Positions 61,700-64,000 of a stretch of 64,000 nt of DNA are shown one piece after another (position 1 is the first letter of the stretch; the number at the start of each line of letters is the position of its first letter). The stretch comes from an uncultured Bacteroidales bacterium (GTDB lineage Bacteria; Bacteroidota; Bacteroidia; Bacteroidales; Muribaculaceae). Where the stretch lies: the NCBI GenBank assembly GCA_902768435.1, contig CACXLJ010000003.1, positions 1 through 64,000 of the forward strand, given 5' to 3'. A program made the position numbers and the translations under genes. The notes beneath the pieces were generated by a model that saw nothing but the letters and a program-made list of their open reading frames with translations, was not told the origin of the DNA and did no database searches.

Positions 61700-63148
61700 T
61701 TATTTAATGACCTTTGTAGTGGCGTTAGTACCGTCGGTGTAGGTGGTGACCACCACATTCACGCCGTCGAAGGGCTTGGTGCCTTCAACACCGGCCAGGT
61801 TGTAGTACTTCACGCCGGCAACCTGTTTGCTGGTGTTCACATCGGTCACGCCCACAGTTTCTTTGGCGGGGATGAAGATAACCTCGCCCAGCGATGGGTC
61901 GTCGTTATGGTGGAACACAACCTGCTCGATGTGTTCTGCATCCTGCACCTCCACATTCCAGGTGTTGCCCTGAGCATAGACGGTGTTGGCAGAATTGTTA
62001 TATAGGTCATAGAGCTGACCGTTGCAGCCGTTGTTGATAAACACATTATTGCCGGGGTTCGATTCGCCTTCTTTGGCGTCAACAATCTTGCCCAGGTTAA
62101 TGTCCTTGCCACCAATAATCGAAACACCCCAGAAGTGGCCCTCGATGTGGTTGCCGGTAATCATGGCTATGGCATTGCCGTTTGCATCGGTGATATTGAT
62201 GCCGCTGCCGCCTTGCATGGGATTGCTCTCGAAGTTGTTGTTCAGCAGGTAGTTGCCCTCAATGAGCACCTCCATGCCGCCAGTGGCGGTGATGCCATAG
62301 CGGTTGTTCTCTACATGGTTGTTGCGAATTTCAACAATCTCGTTCGAAGCACCGGCAAGCAGGTTGCTCACAGCGATGCCGCCGGCAAGCGTCACCTCGC
62401 CAATGCCTATCACGCTGTTGTTCTCGATAATCATCTTGTGATTGCCGCCTACCGACATGTTCACTTGCGGACGGTTGCGCTTTTGTGTCGAGTTCTTGTC
62501 AAACTCGTTGTTGCGGATGACGATGCCCACGGGGGTGTTGGAGCCGTTGGCAATGGCGCTCACCTGACTGGCTCTGAACACGCAGTCTTCCACCACATTG
62601 CCGTCGCACTGGGCGCAGAAGTTGAGTGCCGCGCCGCTGGCGTTCTTGGTGTTGTACTTGTCAAAGGTGCAGTCGCTCATGGTTAATGAGCCAGTGCCCA
62701 CTGCACTGCCGTAGGACAAGCCCACATACTCAAACAGCACATTCTTGACCACTGCACTCGAGTTGTCACCGTGCACAAAGAAACCCTTGGCCGATGCCAC
62801 AGCGTCGTCGGTGGCTGTGAAAGTGGCATTGTCTTCGGGAGCGAAGTCAATGTCGCCCAGCACCTCAATCTGCATGCCGTCGCCAAATTTCACCACCTCG
62901 TTGTTGAGCACTTTCAGCACATTGCCTTCGGCAATCTGTATTTTGCTCTTCAGACGCAGCACCTGTCCGTCGTCAAATGTCAAGGTGTCCTTGTTGCCCA
63001 TTTCGCTGTTGGGTGCAATCACCCAAGCGCCGTCGATCTGGCTCACGCCACAGTTTTCAAATTCTGCAAGGTCTTGGAATGTATAAACCTTGGCTTGCAG
63101 CCCTAGTGCCGCTAGCGCTGCCAATGTAAGAGTAAAGATTTTTTTCAT
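61700..63148 (-). CDS. Secreted right-handed beta-helix protein
   Basis: A 482-residue secreted protein with signal MKKIFTLTLAALAALGLQA. Residues about 95-395 consist of short repeats of the parallel beta-helix type (VIRNNEFDKN, IIENNSVIGIG, EIRNNHVENNRYGI, LIEGNYLLNNNF). The last ~35 residues (GVKYYNLAGVEGTKPFDGVN, then a beta tail) resemble a type IX secretion system sorting domain, so the protein is probably exported to the surface. No catalytic Asp/His set of a pectate lyase was recognised. It is transcribed alone, with a -7 box at 63195-63202. Confidence 0.8.
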   Translation of the reverse strand: MKKIFTLTLAALAALGLQAKVYTFQDLAEFENCGVSQIDGAWVIAPNSEMGNKDTLTFDDGQVLRLKSKIQIAEGNVLKVLNNEVVKFGDGMQIEVLGDIDFAPEDNATFTATDDAVASAKGFFVHGDNSSAVVKNVLFEYVGLSYGSAVGTGSLTMSDCTFDKYNTKNASGAALNFCAQCDGNVVEDCVFRASQVSAIANGSNTPVGIVIRNNEFDKNSTQKRNRPQVNMSVGGNHKMIIENNSVIGIGEVTLAGGIAVSNLLAGASNEIVEIRNNHVENNRYGITATGGMEVLIEGNYLLNNNFESNPMQGGSGINITDANGNAIAMITGNHIEGHFWGVSIIGGKDINLGKIVDAKEGESNPGNNVFINNGCNGQLYDLYNNSANTVYAQGNTWNVEVQDAEHIEQVVFHHNDDPSLGEVIFIPAKETVGVTDVNTSKQVAGVKYYNLAGVEGTKPFDGVNVVVTTYTDGTNATTKVIK

Positions 63149-63194
63149 AAGCAGGAGTTTTTATTAGAGGTTAAACAAAAAGTTCTTTTCACAA

Positions 63195-63202
63195 CAAAGA
63201 TA
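63195..63202 (-). promoter_or_regulatory. -7 box of the beta-helix protein gene
   Basis: TATCTTTG on the minus strand, 47 bp before the ATG, matches TAnnTTTG. Confidence 0.5.
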
Positions 63203-63308
63203 GTTCTTTTTTGACATATAAACCAAAATATCTCTCTTTTTTGCGACGCTTGTGAATGATTCTTGTGAGTTTTGGGCGAGAAATGTTGTAGAGTCAAACT
63301 AAATATGC

Positions 63309-63316
63309 TATATTTG
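63309..63316 (+). promoter_or_regulatory. -7 box of rnhB
   Basis: TATATTTG matches TAnnTTTG exactly, 28 bp before the ATG at 63344. It also decides the start, because a longer frame from 63272 would span the promoter. Confidence 0.6.
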
Positions 63317-63343
63317 TGCTATACATTAATCACGAACAAAACT

Positions 63344-63946
63344 ATGGCTACACTTGCTAAATATCTGGTTCAGGGGCGCGTCGAGGCCGGATGCGACGAG
63401 GCAGGCCGCGGACCGCTTGCCGGCCCCGTTACCGCGGCTGCTGTGATACTGCCACCCAACTTCGATAACGACATCATCAACGACAGCAAACAGCTCACCG
63501 AGCGCAAGCGCGAAATGCTGCGCCCCGTCATCGAGCATCAGGCGCTCGCATGGGCAGTGGCCATGGTGTGGCCCGAGGAGATTGACCGCATCAACATCCT
63601 CAACGCCTCGATCCTGGCCATGCACCGCGCCCTTGACGCCCTCGAGGTCACCCCGCAGCACATCCTGGTCGACGGCAACCGTTTCAAGCCCTGGCGCGAT
63701 GTGCCTTACACCACCATTGTCAAGGGCGACGGCACCTACATGAGCATTGCGGCTGCCTCCATCCTCGCCAAGACCCACCGTGACGAGTACATGTTGCGCA
63801 TTGCGCAAGACTTCCCCCAATACAATTGGGACAAAAACAAGGGCTACCCCACCAAGGACCACTACGCCGCCATCGAACAGTATGGCATCACCCCCTACCA
63901 CCGCAAGTCCTTCACCCTCATCCACCGCCAGCTCTCCCTCTTCTAA
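63344..63946 (+). CDS. rnhB: Ribonuclease HII
   Basis: A 200-residue RNase HII that cleaves RNA in RNA-DNA hybrids and removes single ribonucleotides. The catalytic DEAGRGPLAGPV motif lies near residues 18-29. ILNASILAMHRAL and the third/fourth acidic positions (ILVDGN, KGDGTYMSIAAASILAKTHRD) are present. The start at 63344 (MATLAKYL) lies after a consensus -7 box, and the protein has normal length. The last 54 bases of the window contain no further feature. Confidence 0.95.
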   Translation: MATLAKYLVQGRVEAGCDEAGRGPLAGPVTAAAVILPPNFDNDIINDSKQLTERKREMLRPVIEHQALAWAVAMVWPEEIDRINILNASILAMHRALDALEVTPQHILVDGNRFKPWRDVPYTTIVKGDGTYMSIAAASILAKTHRDEYMLRIAQDFPQYNWDKNKGYPTKDHYAAIEQYGITPYHRKSFTLIHRQLSLF

Positions 63947-64000
63947 CCATCTTTCGAGCATCGAGCCATGTGCAGTGAGTTGTGATCGTCGTGTTGTGTA

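Overview
The window comes from a chromosome of the order Bacteroidales, most likely a gut Muribaculaceae or Prevotella-like organism. The evidence is TAnnTTTG-type -7 promoter boxes upstream of many genes, general absence of Shine-Dalgarno sequences, CarboxypepD_reg-like TonB-dependent receptors, DUF5689, DUF4834 and DUF4923-type proteins, a probable type IX secretion tail, and secreted proteins ending in dockerin-like repeats. The family assignment is inference. No phage, insertion sequence or CRISPR array was recognised.

Layout. 0-2 kb: a DUF4143-type AAA ATPase bracketed by copies of one short hairpin-forming repeat, then a gene remnant. 2-9.7 kb: core membrane genes, namely a ThrE-type exporter, an acyl-CoA ligase, DUF4923 and DUF4834 proteins, pssA, psd and a phosphoethanolamine transferase-like sulfatase. 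The last three form one pathway: PE is made by PssA and Psd and is the usual donor for the transferase. 9.7-19.6 kb: an accessory island. It holds an unknown protein with a duplicated leader element, an AT-rich pair (unknown protein plus HExxH protein), a WYL regulator, a three-gene unknown/MoxR ATPase/VWA operon, and four small genes. The operon and the small-gene group are each preceded by the same ~61-bp block, which contains a full sigma-54 (-24/-12) promoter match. This is the best candidate for an undescribed system. A third sigma-54-like site lies in front of the NfeD/SPFH membrane operon at 47.1 kb, so an envelope-stress regulon is a testable idea.

19.6-29 kb: a DUF5689 lipoprotein with its TonB-dependent receptor, mutS, an intergenic region with a promoter and a 20-codon ORF, and a membrane-bound AraC-type regulator. 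29-41.4 kb: seven tandem secreted paralogues with shuffled N-terminal modules (lectin-like, Ig-like, BspA-type LRR, F5/8 type C, Cys-rich knuckle, jelly roll), all ending in a two-repeat dockerin-like domain. The six spacers between them carry 9-nt tandem repeats with a CTAG core. After the last gene the repeat changes to an exact 8-nt unit with a mostly TCGA core. Three iterons about 21 bp apart lie between the AraC-type gene and this array.

41.5-64 kb: mainly housekeeping. The minus-strand ybeY-mnmG-apt-uvrC-dtd run contains a consensus parS site between mnmG and apt. Then come NfeD/SPFH, a guanine deaminase-like enzyme, tRNA-Ile2/Met(CAT), a coiled-coil secreted protein, a PhzF-like protein, a secreted C26 peptidase with an NhaC antiporter, an outer-membrane barrel with a membrane-anchored winged-helix regulator, an operon of GH3-like ligase, small membrane protein and LTA-synthase-like sulfatase, a beta-helix protein, and rnhB.
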